Counted from the stretch's first letter, positions 1 through 12,042 are shown. The stretch: 64,000 nt of DNA from Apostichopus japonicus (GCF_037975245.1 NC_092561.1:9361001-9425000); one strand, 5' to 3'. Notes: generated by a model not told the origin, from the letters alone. Made by a program: numbers and translations.

Positions 1-1006
1 TGCTCCATTATCTTTTTATAATACCATATTTACTTTACCAGTTTTAGCTTGTTTGGCAATATGCACAGAGCCGCATGGCCATCCAAATCAGGAACGCTTT
101 ACATTCGTTAACAACTCTTTGGGATCAGCATAAATTACCAGGTAAATGTATGAAGCAATAAGTCCACAGGAGTAGATAAATAAGCATTTACTCTCCCTTT
201 CCTTTTAGCAGTCTTCCCTTACACCATTGCCCCCCCCCCCACCCCTATAGAATGCAAAATGGTGGACCCAGAAGGTGTAAGAACTTTATACCTTCTACTA
301 TTATACATACGTTGGAATAGATTTCATGTTGTTTTCGTTTGATAAAACCATATTTTGCAACTTTTCAGTTTGATTGCTTTAGGTTAGTTGGAGAAAGCAT
401 TTTACAATTTGGAAATAAGGCTTTAATATCATGCAATTTATTTCGAAGGCTTCCGTTTGCTTTGAAATGATACAGTTGTTACAGTGTATTGTAGAAAAGA
501 ATTGAAATCAAATAGTTGAAAGTTTCTGAGATAATTTATCAGTGATAAAGTAATGGGATCCCTCTATGAAAGTTATAGGCAGAAGACAATACCTACATTG
601 TACTGAGGTTTAATGTAGGGTGGTGACCATGTATTTATCCACCTGCCCTTTATAAACATTGTTCCAGTCGATTCTCTTGAACAAAGGATTTTGCCAGCCG
701 GAGTAATGCCCGTGACCGCACCCATTGACACTTGAACCAATGAAATACACAGAGAAACAAATATAATATTGTTGCTATCGCCGTATATGCATTACCTTTT
801 GTCGTTATCCTATGAGGTGGAAAATTGCACCTAACATAGAAATATCTAAAATAAGTCCCTCCATTGATAGTACTTTTATTGTAACAGGTTTTTGATGTAA
901 ACAAGTATTGTAGAGGAGACCATGACTGTGCAGTTTGATCTGGCTGATGCCTAGCAACTGTGAAAGTTACTTCACTTACCTATCTTCTCACTACCAAAGC
1001 ACTCTT
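1..1006. other. No gene seen; AT-rich anonymous DNA
   Basis: No coding segment, RNA gene or repeat family is recognisable here. The only notable item is an 11-bp poly-C run at 230-240 followed by a short C-rich stretch. The 84-codon minus-strand frame at 650-904 has no recognisable domain and is of a length expected by chance. Confidence 0.6.
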
Positions 1007-1126
1007 GTCTTGACTAGTGTTCAACCGATTAACCTAATCGGAATCGGAATCGGTACGAATATTGCATAATCGGAACATAATCGGAATCGGTAAAAATTAC
1101 GTGGAATACCAGTTATTTCATACCGA

Positions 1127-1192
1127 TTATTCAAAAACATATGGAAGGTGAAAATATCATTATTCAAAAACATATGGAAGTTGAAAATATCA
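1127..1192. repeat. 33-bp tandem duplication inside the hAT element
   Basis: Two nearly identical units, each containing TATTCAAAAACATATGGAAG, sit in direct tandem near the left end of the 1.7-kb hAT element. They differ by one base in the 3' part. This is probably slippage after or during the element's evolution. Confidence 0.9.
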
Positions 1193-1705
1193 ACTGATGT
1201 ATTAGGTTTGTTCTTTTACTACGAAATATTAAAATAAGACACCCTCTATGGGTCTTTCACAGTGTATACTTTCATCAATTTACGCTGCCAGGGTCGCCGA
1301 TTTTGCTTCCCTCGTGGTTAGTGACTTCAAATTTCTTGGCACAGTAGGCATAGCAGCAATACCAATTTCGCGAATTAACGAATGTGCTTGACAGGGTCGG
1401 AAATAAGCAGGAGCGATGTGCTAAAAAGCCCTCCTAAAGCACAATTACGAGTGTGAAAAAGAAATATAAGAAAATCACCCTCGTTATATCAGGTGTCTGT
1501 GTAAAATTAATTGTGACATGCGTTTGCTTTAGCTAGGAATTGCAGTTGCAGCGCGAATCGCGCAAACAGTTTTCACATCCTGCATCAAATTTGAAGCAGT
1601 GCGGTAGGGTCGCGCACAATCCCCGGGAAGTTACCGTGGAAAATTACGGCGTGCACGAAGCAATTTCAGTACCAGCGAAAATAACCTAAAATCCTCACAA
1701 ATCTC

Positions 1706-1900
1706 CGACCACATGGTAGCCTTACTTCACACTAAGTCAACTGCATGGAAATCTAACCTTGCCATCTGTTTATTCGCTCTAGTTGTGTCGCAAATAAAAA
1801 ATAAAATTATCCACGGAAACTGCAATCTTCGACCACATGTTAGCCTAACAACCACACTAAGTCAATGAGAAATGTAGCCTAACCATCGGTTTGCAAAAAA
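1706..1900. repeat. Degenerate ~124-bp direct duplication inside the hAT element
   Basis: CGACCACATG, followed by a shared stretch containing CACACTAAGTCAA and a later TAACC-ATC segment, occurs from 1706 and again from 1830, with scattered substitutions and indels. It lies inside the transposon and enlarges its non-coding interior. Confidence 0.7.
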
Positions 1901-2732
1901 AAAAAAAAAATGCGTAGCAAGCTTTCAATTTGCTGGAAATCGGCATTTGTTTGGAAGGTACTGTAAGTGATATGTCTTATAGAGGGAATGTTATATTTTA
2001 TATTGGAGTAGTTTCTAGTTGTTATTATTTCTTTACATCAATCTGGTATTACATTTTAGAGTAATTTTAAACAAGTTACGATGGTACAATTTGCTTTTCA
2101 GTTTGATTGGCCTAAGCTTACGTTTTCTAATTGAACCTGAATAGAGTTAAATAGGTAACGAATAGGTATGTTTAACTTGAAGTTCGTAACATTTCTATTT
2201 GTTCATAAACAGTATAATACTGAAAATAAGTAGAAAATAATGTCGGAATGAAGGCAAAATGTCATTGAAATTTACACTTTGGTAAAGATTGAAGATGGAT
2301 GGTTTGTCTGAGATACTTTTTGAGATGGATATTTTAAGTAACTATTCTTAGCCCATTGCAAGCCATTAACAGGTGACATTCACGTCGAGGTGGTTAGGCC
2401 ATTCGCTTAGCACAGTACTGACTAGGTGGGATGTCATATTTCCGTATTTTGGAAATTTAAAAAAAAAAAACTTTTTTTCTTTCCGAGAAACTCCAGAGGT
2501 AATTTGGTACATACAAAATGATACCTTAGAGCCTTGTATAACAACGAAGCAAAAGGAAACAGGGGAAAATCACAACAATTATTGTTTCTGTCAAACTTTA
2601 TTGCCGATTTCGTATATACGGGATATTTTCTCATTTTCAAATAATCGGAATCGGAATCGGTACGATTATGGAAAAAATAATCGGTAATCGGTATTTTCTG
2701 TTATGCATAATCGGTTGAACACTAGTCTTGAC

Positions 2733-5700
2733 AATACACATTGTTCTTCTTTGTTCTTTTAAAGAGATTTCCTATCGTAGTAACAGCCAACAAAACCACA
2801 GGTTAAAGAATAAAATTGTTTCAAGGAAGAAAGCAAAGTGGATCACTTTCTCTCTTACTTGTAATTTTCTTTATAAACAAGAAAAGTAAAATACAAGCAA
2901 AATGTTCAAAAAACAAGAAATATCAAACAATTGCAATTTTAAACCAAGATCTGAAATAATTTGTAAATCTGACTTCCCCTAATTTTTGGGTTTTTGTGCT
3001 CTCTCATAACCTTTTCTGTACCCCACCCCTTCTACACCCAACCCCTCATGTACCATATACCCATACCTCATGCATTGACTGGCTTTTGTAGTCTGCGTAA
3101 TTGTTTTGATAACTCGTCATCTAACCAGAGCGAAATCCTAATGCATCATCGTTGTCGTGCGCATCCAGCATCCTTTGTTACCACAGTGAGAGTGTCACAT
3201 TCCCCGCCAGCAGGACAATAATCATGCCGTCTCCTCGTACGAGTCCGAACCTTCAGCGTATCAAGTTAACTCTGGACTTACTTCTCTCTCTCTCTATCTC
3301 TTAAATGTCTGTAATTGAATTCTCTCTGATTTTTCTTTCACCCTCTTCTCTCATTTCTCTCTGCGTCTCGATGTGTCACTCAAGAACCCCGATTCCCCGG
3401 GGAAGGAAATTTCTCGCACATTCTGTGACAAAACGAGCAAAACACTCTTCACAAAACGGAGAAATTTATCCCCACTTAATCTCATTTTCCCCGCATCTCA
3501 TCACCCCAGCCTTTTGTCTGAAACTGGTTTTCTGGAGAGGGATGAGACATACATCTTCCTCGGTAGGGCTATCGTTATCCTCATCCTCATCCTCATCGTT
3601 CAAAGAATCTCTTTCTTCTTCCCTCGGGCCCCCCCCCCCAAAAAAAAGAAAAAAATGAACCCCACTTTGTGATACATTGACTTGGCTAGGATCCACTTTA
3701 ACCCAGCTATGAACTGGCTAAACTATGTAAATACTACATAAACACATTGCTCTGTATACAAAGGGAAGGTATTAGCGTCAGTACCGTGATACAATGTTTC
3801 CTTGAACTCTCTCATTATCGTCGACGACGACTGGCACGTGTCGTCTGTCGAGAGTGAGGGGGGCATTAATTTGATGACTTCTCAGCTCGCGTCAGTGTGT
3901 GGACGTTGCAGGCTATTTCCAGCTCTGCTAGACATGTATGGCTCAGGCTTGACTTTGGGGTTTGTTAATCCTTTAAGCCTCTACCTTTTGTGGCCGAGGA
4001 GAATAAAATAAAAAACAAAGACCAGGGTTTTTGGCTGCGAGCTGGTTTCATAGATTCAAGTGTGTTCCAAGGCTATTATAGTGACATTGCTAATATACAT
4101 ATATATTTTTTCTTCATTGATATAGATTGTGGTTTGTTGTGATTTATAGGTGGTCTGTGTAACTCTTTTGTGAAGCCAAAAAATGCCTGGGAGGTGTTGG
4201 GTGGTTTTTCTGCCATTTGGTTGATAAGTGAATGGAAAGTTGATGTGGATTACAGACTTAACAACGCCACTTGAAGATATATCATAATGCCTTGTGATAT
4301 GATTCATAAAATTGTGAAAAGTTTACATTGGAAGCCGATGACCTGACGGAAAGGATGATCGGAGAATTTGCTCGCTGTCGTTAAAGAACGGATTTTGAAG
4401 GATCGTGTGATTTGCTTATTGACAGAAATTAAGCCTGCTCAGTAGAGTTGATATATTTTATCCTCTGGATTTGTACCTACATTGGATATTGGATATAGGA
4501 TATGTGCATGGATATTGGATATATCCATTGTACAGAGTACACACGGTCAACGACTTGAGACGTGAGTAACATTTATATGTGTAATGATATTCAATGTTAA
4601 AAAGATCTCCTATCAGGCCTCGAAATTCAGGCTTCTGGACTGCCCCATGAATAAGCCTGTAAGCCTGTAACTAATGTGTGCTTTAATTCAGGAATCTGTC
4701 AGTTGAAATTTGGTTAATTTTATCCTGTAGATTTTTTAAGTTCAAATTGCATTTTTTACAACTTTAGAGGCTAAAATTATGCAAAAATATAAGCATTTAC
4801 TAACTCTTCTTTGTTTAAAACTCTGTTTATTAAAGCATGCTTGAGTTCAAATTGTCTCATTATTTATAGTATGTTTGTAGATATGTCACTAAATTACCAC
4901 CGAGTTTCCTTTTCATTCCTTAAAAGTATTTCAACTGCATGCAAATTGTGTGAAAGCTTGTAGTTCTTACCCAATGTAAACATCATCGTCGATGGATATT
5001 GCACAGTGTTGACTCGGTTTCACAATTGACACAGAGAGGAGATTTATTAGAACCGAATTTTGCCATTTTTCAGACTGCATTCGGCAAAATGGTTATGATC
5101 AAAACTTTCTGAATTCTTAAAAGTCATTTGAAGAGCTGGTGAAGGCTAAACAAACCATCTCAGTTTGTTAATTTGCCCTTCCAAAAAAAAAAAAAAAGTA
5201 TTTATTTCACCACTATCCAATCTTGCTCTCTGCAAAGACAATATTTACAAAGTAGATGATGGCATAGCAAATACAGTAGTTCGAGGATGACCTTCCAGGT
5301 CAAAAAATATATGGGATATCTTGTTGGACTGCTAAAGTCCCTATCACTCCTGTAGTGCTGTAATGATATTACGATATCATTTGCTTTAAATCGATATGAA
5401 CTTTAGCGTAAGATAATCGTTTGAAAATCTCACCAATAGATATCGATTAAAAATATAGTATTTGACACAGTGTGTCACAATCGTTAACTGCCAATTGCCG
5501 ATTACCTACATTTCACATTCTGGACGATAAAAATATAAGGCTTCCATATGAGCTAAGGGTTAAAACCCCAAAGTATCGTAAACCGAATATCGAAAAACGT
5601 CGTCAAAACAACTGACCAACCAGAGTATGCGACACTCTCTAGGACAGCATGTTTAGCCCTGTTAGCACTCGTACCTGGTTGTACTGTGTACGTTTATACA

Positions 5701-6206
5701 GAAGACACTATTGACCCCGGGTCACATATGTAATAATTGAAGAGCATTTTTACGTACAAATCTAATTCATAACTCAGTGTTTCACTATTGTTCTTTCCGG
5801 ATTTATAATCTTGTCATTTGATCAGGATAAAACATTGTGTTTTAAGTGAAAAAAGCAAAGAGCTTGATTCGTGGCTCTGTGTGAAACTCGGAGCATCTCT
5901 GTGTTTGCTACAAATATGTTATGTATGTTCTCACATATGCAGGCCGTACTAGCTTATAATATTCACAGCACGTACTCCCTCACCTCATAAAACCTTATGC
6001 GCATGACCGTATTAACCTCACTTTAGCATATATGAATTTTTCTCTGTACCAGTCTACAATCCAATCTGTATCATAGCTTACTCACTTTTTCTGCTTTCTA
6101 CACATTAATGTTTGCTTTTGAATGTGATCTGAAGATCCATAGATACAAAAGAACTGACACGTCACTTGTTCCCTCTATCACGGTTTCTTTTCGAAATGTA
6201 TTTGTG
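2733..6206. other. No gene seen; anonymous DNA with short simple repeats
   Basis: There is a (TC)n tract at 3281-3300, an 11-bp poly-C at 3629-3639 followed by poly-A, and GGATAT-type simple sequence at 4482-4526. There are two short motifs that look like isolated transposon ends (4615-4633 and 5353 onward). Open frames of 69-117 codons at 3305-4011 overlap each other on both strands, are low in complexity and match no family I recognise. GC is locally higher around 3100-3960, without any clear exon. Confidence 0.5.
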
Positions 6207-6428
6207 TGTATTTTAGATCCTCCTGCTAGCAGGAACTCGCGAAGAAGCCTCATTGGCTTATCAAAGCCGAAAGCTGACCGAAGTCAGTCTCTTACATTCA
6301 TGTTTATCGTCGATGATTATGAATTGTCAATTGTCAACAACTCTGTAACTGGACGACATACATTAATCTTGGAGTGACTCGAACCGGGGACCTTATGATT
6401 GAAAGGCACCGGCGTTAACCACTGAAAT
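6207..6428 (-). mobile_element. tRNA-derived SINE, copy 1 (head truncated)
   Basis: On the minus strand this reads head to tail: a B-box-like GGTTCGAGTC (complement of 6376-6385), the conserved body, the CCTGC..GCAGG hairpin and a TAAAATACA-type tail. The A box at the head is damaged: the expected complement of TAGCTCAGTGG stops after CCACTGA and runs into unrelated sequence. GAAATG occurs just outside both ends and may be a short target-site duplication. This copy could not be transcribed from an intact internal pol III promoter. Confidence 0.8.
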
Positions 6429-7014
6429 GACAATAGAAATTCGTTGGTTGACTTCTACCAAGATTGGCGGAGCAGTGTTGTTAGCTGAGGGCTTTTTTCT
6501 ATAGAAAAATAAAACACACATGGGAGAATTAGGGAGTATATAGTCATAGAAAGTGGTGTGTTGCGCTCAGTGGGTGTTACCTGTGCTGGTTTATCCATAG
6601 AGAAAACAGACCCTGTGGAGAGGGAACCTTGAAAATACAAGGGGTAGGTGTTAAAGCCCTCAACATTACACAGAAAAACAACATATCACACAGTCAGATC
6701 AATTCTATATACAGGACAATATGGTAGATGCCAGCATGGTAACACTTGAGTGACCTCAGAAGAAGAAGGCTAACAAACCTGTCTACCTGTCTTAGTGTAT
6801 AATATTACTGAAGTACACAAACGATATGGACTGAATTAGCACTGCTACTATATAAACTGGCCATTTAGAAGGTCATGGGCAAACAATAATAGGCTTGGTG
6901 GAACAAGGTCAATTAATCTATTTAGTGAACTGGTAGGTAGGTGTCTTTGGTATACAAACATTAAATTACAGGTGTGTGTGTATGTGTCATATGACATGGT
7001 GTACTCATCTAGGG
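6429..7014. other. No gene seen
   Basis: Anonymous AT-rich sequence between a SINE and a small foldback. A 61-codon minus-strand frame at 6455-6640 has no recognisable features. A short (TG)n tract lies near 6971-6985. Confidence 0.5.
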
Positions 7015-7076
7015 TGCTTTTACATTAGATCCGGATCAGATCTCGACGTCAGGATCACTGCTGTAGTGTAAACGCA
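7015..7076. repeat. Small foldback with transposon-end-like arms
   Basis: TGCTTTTACATTA at 7015-7027 pairs with TAGTGTAAACGCA at 7064-7076, matching at 11 of 13 positions. The loop is rich in GATC (GATCCGGATCAGATC). The arrangement resembles the end of a miniature element or a foldback remnant. No target-site duplication was found, so its nature is uncertain. Confidence 0.45.
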
Positions 7077-8197
7077 GTTCAGATCCGTATCTGATCCTCC
7101 TATTTTGATGCTGGCAGAGACCAGGATTTGATCCAAACTTCTAGAGAATCCATATACATGTGTTTTGTTGTCTTTTTTCTTCAATTCTTAAGTTTGTGTC
7201 ACATTAGGATTGTTTGAAATAGAACCACAGAGTTTGTAATTAAAAATTAAAAATTTACTTTAATTTAAATTTTTTAGGCAATTGAATGTTCAAAGCAAAA
7301 CTCAGAGGAGGATCAGAGTAGAGCCGGAAAAATTACAGGTAAATGAGAAATCAATTTATAGTCGTTCTTTGTTCGGATACGTACTACGCTATGTATATTT
7401 AACCTTCCTCGAGACCCGTTTCTTTGTTTGAAAAGTCGATTTCACCCACCGCAGGACAGGAGATGAAACAATTACCGATCAGGGGGAGGGTTGCTTTAGT
7501 AGAATTGGAGCAAATAAAATCGACACTATTCACACAAACTGACAACCTTGATTCCAAACACAATTACTTCATCAAATATTGAATTCTTGTTTGTACTACA
7601 TAAAAAACATTGAAAAATCACAATCCCGCAAATAACCCTTGGAGGCATTCGTCAACGATTACCGCGAGCATCCAAACTTTGTGGATTATCAATTCGAAAC
7701 CCTCAGAGCCATTGATCCGCGGTTCGTTTCCATATCTGATGGAACGACAGGACAGAAAAAATTTGAATTCGCAAGTTGGCTTTAAAATCAGTTGATATTT
7801 CAAAGTTTTTATTTTAAGCTCTGCTTCATGAAACAGCGAAGCGATGCCTCCTTAGAAAGAAAAAAACCAGTAAGAAGAAATAAAAAAGAGCGAGAAGAAG
7901 AAGTGGGGGTTGAATTCCGATGGGAGGAAAGTAAGATTTATATCCACAAAGTACAGAAATTTGAGAAGTTTTAATTAAAGAATAAGGAAGATTTTGGCAT
8001 AAATTTTGTTGAAATTTTTTTTATGTGATTTGAGATCTTACTTAAATTGCAAGTTCTGGTAGGCAATGTTAAATTGATGTCCAGCTATGGTAGGGAATAT
8101 GGAGGATTGATTTATAACAGAGAAAATTATTGCAACCAGGGGGAATATAGACTAATGAGGTTGAGGCAATTATGCAGTATTTATTTCCCTGGTAACA
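7077..8197. other. No gene seen
   Basis: Anonymous sequence. Frames of about 60 codons at 7610-7974 overlap on opposite strands and carry no recognisable motif. A poly-A/G-rich stretch around 7855-7930 is simple in composition. Confidence 0.5.
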
Positions 8198-8213
8198 GAG
8201 AGAGAGAGAGGGA
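8198..8213. repeat. (AG)n microsatellite
   Basis: A short perfect AG run directly precedes the 22-bp minisatellite. Confidence 0.9.
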
Positions 8214-8215
8214 TT

Positions 8216-8482
8216 AGAGGATATGCTCCCAGGGCCCAGGGGGATATGCTCCCAGGGCCCAGGGAGTATGCTCCTAGGGCCCAGGGGATATGCTCCTAGG
8301 GCCCAGGGGATATGCTCCTAGGGCCCAGGGATATACTCCTAGGGCCCAGGGGATATGCTCCCTGGGCCCAGGGGATATGCTCCCTGGGCCCAGGGGATAT
8401 GCTCCTAGGGCCCAGGGGATATGCTCCTAGGGCCCAGGGGATATGCTCCCAGGGCCCAGGGCATATGCTCCGAGGGCCCAGG
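8216..8482. repeat. 22-bp minisatellite with palindromic GGGCCC core, ~12 units
   Basis: About twelve head-to-tail units, each containing GCTCCTAGGGCCCAGG followed by GGATAT. Units differ mainly at the two bases before the GGGCCC core (CA, TA, TG, GA). In two units the core becomes a perfect 12-bp palindrome, CCTGGGCCCAGG. One unit is 21 bp long. Frames in both directions stay open because the unit lacks stop codons in those phases. The repeated GPRS/GPR peptides are a by-product, not evidence of coding. Confidence 0.95.
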
Positions 8483-10125
8483 ACAATTATGGTACCCCAG
8501 AAAATGTGGGATGAAGAATGTACTATCATTTTCATAATATTCTGTAATCAAGAGATTTGATGGGCAGGTGACATGATTATCTCTGGGCCAGTCATGCAGC
8601 CTGCCTCTATCTTACTTCCACTGGTACTACCCATATATATTTTATCTTTGAGATTTTTTTGCTGTTTAAATCTTTAGTTAGATTAAAGGTGACCAGTAGA
8701 GCTTGTCTGTCTAGATCTGGACATCACAGGTTGAAACTGTTCTAGTTTAAAGCGGTTAAATTACAGCGTTAACAAGCAGTGGAATCATTTAATAGTATAG
8801 GGACCTCTTGCCATGGTACTCTTCTAAGCTGCCCAAACTGACCCGATCCATTGAGTTGTAAGTACATGTGTGTGTGTTTGTACATATGTGTTTGTGTGAA
8901 TTATTTTGTAGGTGTTTTGAAGTATGCAAGGTTTGTGAGAATGTCACAGTTGACGAGTTACATGTTTTTTTTTTTGTCGTCAAAGTAAAACAATTTTTTT
9001 TTAAATTAGTCTGTCTTTCCTAATTAAGTTAATGGGAACGTGTCAACACAATCGTCTAGTTTAAACATTGCCGTACAACCCAATTGCATCTGAACCATGG
9101 ACATCTGGTGTTGAATTAATACATCCAAGAATTGAGTATATACCTTTCTACCAAAATTCCTACTACAGCTCTATTTTCGACAGAGTTGTTTGCTAAATTT
9201 GAGCATTTTAATGAATGCTGCTGCATGCTGCACCTAGCATCGTTTTTATGCTGGTAGAAATATAACTACTTGAATAACAACTCCTTTCCCGGTAAAAGGG
9301 TGGACTCTCCGACTGTTTTATTTCTGTTCCACAAAATGTCGCTGGTTGGTACAGTCCATGTGGTAGGTTTTCGCCATGCTGGATGGCCGCATTGCTGCAT
9401 TGCAAAAAGGTTAAGTCCATTTTCAATTAGTCCAAAACTACTGTATGCATGTAGCAATTTTGTACACAGAATTTATCATAGAACTATACCATTTTCAGTA
9501 AGAAATCAAGAAACCTGAAAACCTTATTTTTCCCCAAAAAACAGTTGTGGATATTCGGGGAATAAATTGATTCTGTGTATTGCATAGCAAACTGCTGTAA
9601 TGTAAAGTGGGCCAAATTGCTACACATTTATGCAAATTTCCAAGATTTCTATTTAACTTTACTGGTACACAATATTTAAATCGGTTGAATTTAATCAATT
9701 TACAAATTAAGTAGTTTTACTCCTTGTGATCATAGGATGCAAATTAAGTACTTTCTCTTCTCCCTAGACTCAATCTGACTTTTCGATTTCATTTCCTGCC
9801 AGACATTGAGCAGTGTTATATTTTGCAGCGAGCGAAAATGCATGGCTGCCGTATAAATGCTTGTCGAAGTCTGAAAACATGCAGATGAGACCATAATTTG
9901 CATTAAGGATTATTTCTAGAACAATATGGGGTTGACCTGTAAATCACCCACGATTTTCAGAGGAGGGGATCTGTTGTAATTCATGTCCTTACAGATCGAC
10001 ACCTGCAAGGAATAATTTATCCAGTATCGCATCACCAAAAATATGCTAGATCCAGATTGGTCAAGTTGCTATATATAAGTGTAAAGATGTATAGCAGTTT
10101 TCTACAAAGGAATCAATAGTATTCA
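8483..10125. other. No gene seen
   Basis: Anonymous sequence. Overlapping frames of 63-82 codons on both strands at 9208-9518 are mutually exclusive and match no family I know. A TG-rich patch lies near 8865-8900. Confidence 0.5.
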
Positions 10126-10504
10126 ATGTATGTATGTATGTATGTATGTATGTATGTATGTATGTATGTATGTATGTATGTATGTATGTATGTATGTATG
10201 TATGTATGTATGTATGTATGTATGTATGTATGTATGTATGTATGTATGTATGTATGTATGTATGTATGTATGTATGTATGTATGTATGTATGTATGTATG
10301 TATGTATGTATGTATGTATGTATGTATGTATGTATGTATGTATGTATGTATGTATGTATGTATGTATGTATGTATGTATGTATGTATGTATGTATGTATG
10401 TATGTATGTATGTATGTATGTATGTATGTATGTATGTATGTATGTATGTATGTATGTATGTATGTATGTATGTATGTATGTATGTGTGTATGTATGTATG
10501 TATT
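10126..10504. repeat. (TATG)n microsatellite, ~94 units, the expanded SINE tail
   Basis: About 379 bp of tetranucleotide repeat with one visible interruption (TGTG in place of TATG near 10484). It joins directly to the tail side of SINE copy 2. The other copies carry the same repeat in short form, so this is an expanded SINE 3' tail. Three plus-strand frames and one minus-strand frame read through it (MYVC or THTYI repeats) purely because the repeat has no stop codon. Confidence 0.97.
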
Positions 10505-10728
10505 TGAGATCCTCCTGCAAGCAGGAACTTGCGAAAAAGCCTGATTGGCTTATCAAAGCCGCAAGCTGACCGAAGTCAGTCTCTTAGATTCATATTTAAC
10601 GTCTATGATTATGAATTGTCAATTGTCAACAATTCTGTAACTGGACGAAATACATTAATCTGGGAGTGACTCGAACCGGGGGCCTTATGATTGAAAAGCA
10701 CCAGCGTTAACCACTGAGCTAACACTAA
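10505..10728 (-). mobile_element. tRNA-derived SINE, copy 2 (full length, giant tail)
   Basis: Minus-strand order: head with TAGCTCAGTGG (A-box-like), a 33-nt spacer, GGTTCGAGTC (B-box-like), a conserved central body, the hairpin CCTGCTTGCAGG, and then the tail. Both internal promoter motifs are intact, which fits a tRNA-derived SINE transcribed by RNA polymerase III. It has some private substitutions relative to the other copies. The tail continues into the ~94-unit tetranucleotide array. No clear target-site duplication was seen. Confidence 0.85.
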
Positions 10729-11800
10729 GAGGAAAAATTCAGAGACTTTGTAAATGCTACACAAACATTAAACCCTACCCTATAAGTTACATTCCCTGAC
10801 TTATCTAGTTGAATGATGTTGGTTTAATTTACAGAGAATGTAGACCACCAAATGGTTATCGTTGGAAATTGAAGTTTGTGACGACAGGCACCTGCCTGCA
10901 AGTACGGTGTTGGTTTTCTCCGGAGTATATATTGACCAAGTGGTTATTAATGCAAATCAAAGGTACATGTTTATCCCAAATGTAGTATATTGTTACAGGC
11001 ATAGAGTGTCACTAAAACTTGATCCTAAGAGAGTGACAGCTTAGCGGTCTCAGCAAAGTATTCACATTTTCTTTTCTGAGGCCACAGGAAGACGACGACG
11101 TTCAATCGCTTCCCAAGCAATTGATTATTGATCCGCGCGGATATACATCTTAATTCCAAAGTAAGACACCGTGTGAAGGAAAGGTCGCTATCGACAATTT
11201 CTCGAGGGGGTTGCAGAAATGCCTCCATGTTGTACTTCGTTCATAATATACGATCCCAGAATGGCTTTAGATTTAATAAAGTCTTATCTAGTAGAAGGTC
11301 AGTTCCCCCACAGCGATCCAACAATGACCTAAATTTTGAAATCCTTCTGATGCCGTCGAAACGAGCCCTTAAGTATGTTTTTGTATACGTTGATGCTGAA
11401 AGGGAAGATTAGTTCTTGAGAAGAAGAGGAAAGTAATAAAAAACTACATGCATCAAGATGCTGACTGAATAAACTACTTATAACAATATAGATCGGCCCA
11501 GTGTTAGAAATAACTCCTCTTGGAAAAATGTCAGAAAGACATAATATATTGGCCACAAAATGTCAAATATTTTACTAATTTTGCTGATTGTCAATGTACA
11601 GACTGCTCACTGAACAGATATATACTTTACTTACTTTTAAGTCAGTTCATGCAGTTGTAAGTTTGTGGCAAGCGTTAAGTATTTAGAAGTTTATTGGGAC
11701 TTGAGGTACAATTAAACTGCACGATTGTGAGAGTGGTCATGTTTCTTGGGCACGTTATTATCAGTGCGAGGATTTATGGAAGTCCGGCCTCTATGCTTTT
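10729..11800. other. No gene seen
   Basis: Anonymous sequence with moderately raised GC at 11080-11400. A 94-codon plus-strand frame at 11128-11412 overlaps minus-strand frames and has no recognisable motif. I do not call it. Confidence 0.45.
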
Positions 11801-12042
11801 TTGCTTTTTCCCACCCCCACACTTTTCCCCATCCCCACGCTCTTTCCCCATCCCCATGCTTTTCCCCACCCCCACGCTTCTCCCAGATGTGTATGCATTA
11901 TCTTCTCCTTCATGGGCATTTTGTTTTATACCACCTCTATGCTTTTCCCCACCCCCACCCCACGCTTTCCCCACCCCTACTCTTCTCTTAGATGTGTAGC
12001 ATTATCATCTCCTAAATGGGCATTTTGTTTTTATACCACCAA
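11801..12042. repeat. Pyrimidine-rich repeat and degenerate ~105-bp direct duplication
   Basis: Repeats of the type TTTTCCCCACCCCCACGCTT are followed by a segment with AGATGTGTATGCATTATC, then TGGGCATTTTGTTTTATACC. The same order occurs a second time about 105 bp later, with substitutions and small indels. The 66-104-codon frames here are products of the C/T-rich composition. Confidence 0.85.

Larger units (their letters stand above)
1015..2724. mobile_element. hAT-type DNA transposon, non-autonomous, 1.7 kb
   Basis: Seen directly: perfect 17-bp terminal inverted repeats, TAGTGTTCAACCGATTA at 1015-1031 and its reverse complement at 2708-2724. They are flanked by an exact 8-bp duplication, GTCTTGAC, at 1007-1014 and 2725-2732. 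An 8-bp target-site duplication with TIRs starting TAG or CAG is characteristic of the hAT superfamily. Both subterminal zones are rich in the hexamer ATCGGA, which could be transposase-binding repeats. A 24-bp block (1035-1058 and 2642-2665) is identical and in the same orientation at both ends. The interior has no frame above about 105 codons and no transposase motif that I can see, so the copy is non-autonomous or decayed. It also holds two internal tandem duplications. Confidence 0.88.

Noticed and set aside
2376-2440. tRNA-like GGTGGTTAGGCC segment inside the hAT element
   Set aside because: No B box and no folding into a cloverleaf.
9208-9518. Overlapping frames of 63-82 codons on both strands
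   Set aside because: They are mutually exclusive shadows with no recognisable domain and no splice context.
10113-10569. Four open frames of 125-147 codons with MYVC or THTYI repeats
   Set aside because: They are the tetranucleotide microsatellite read in different frames; a stop-free simple repeat, not a gene.
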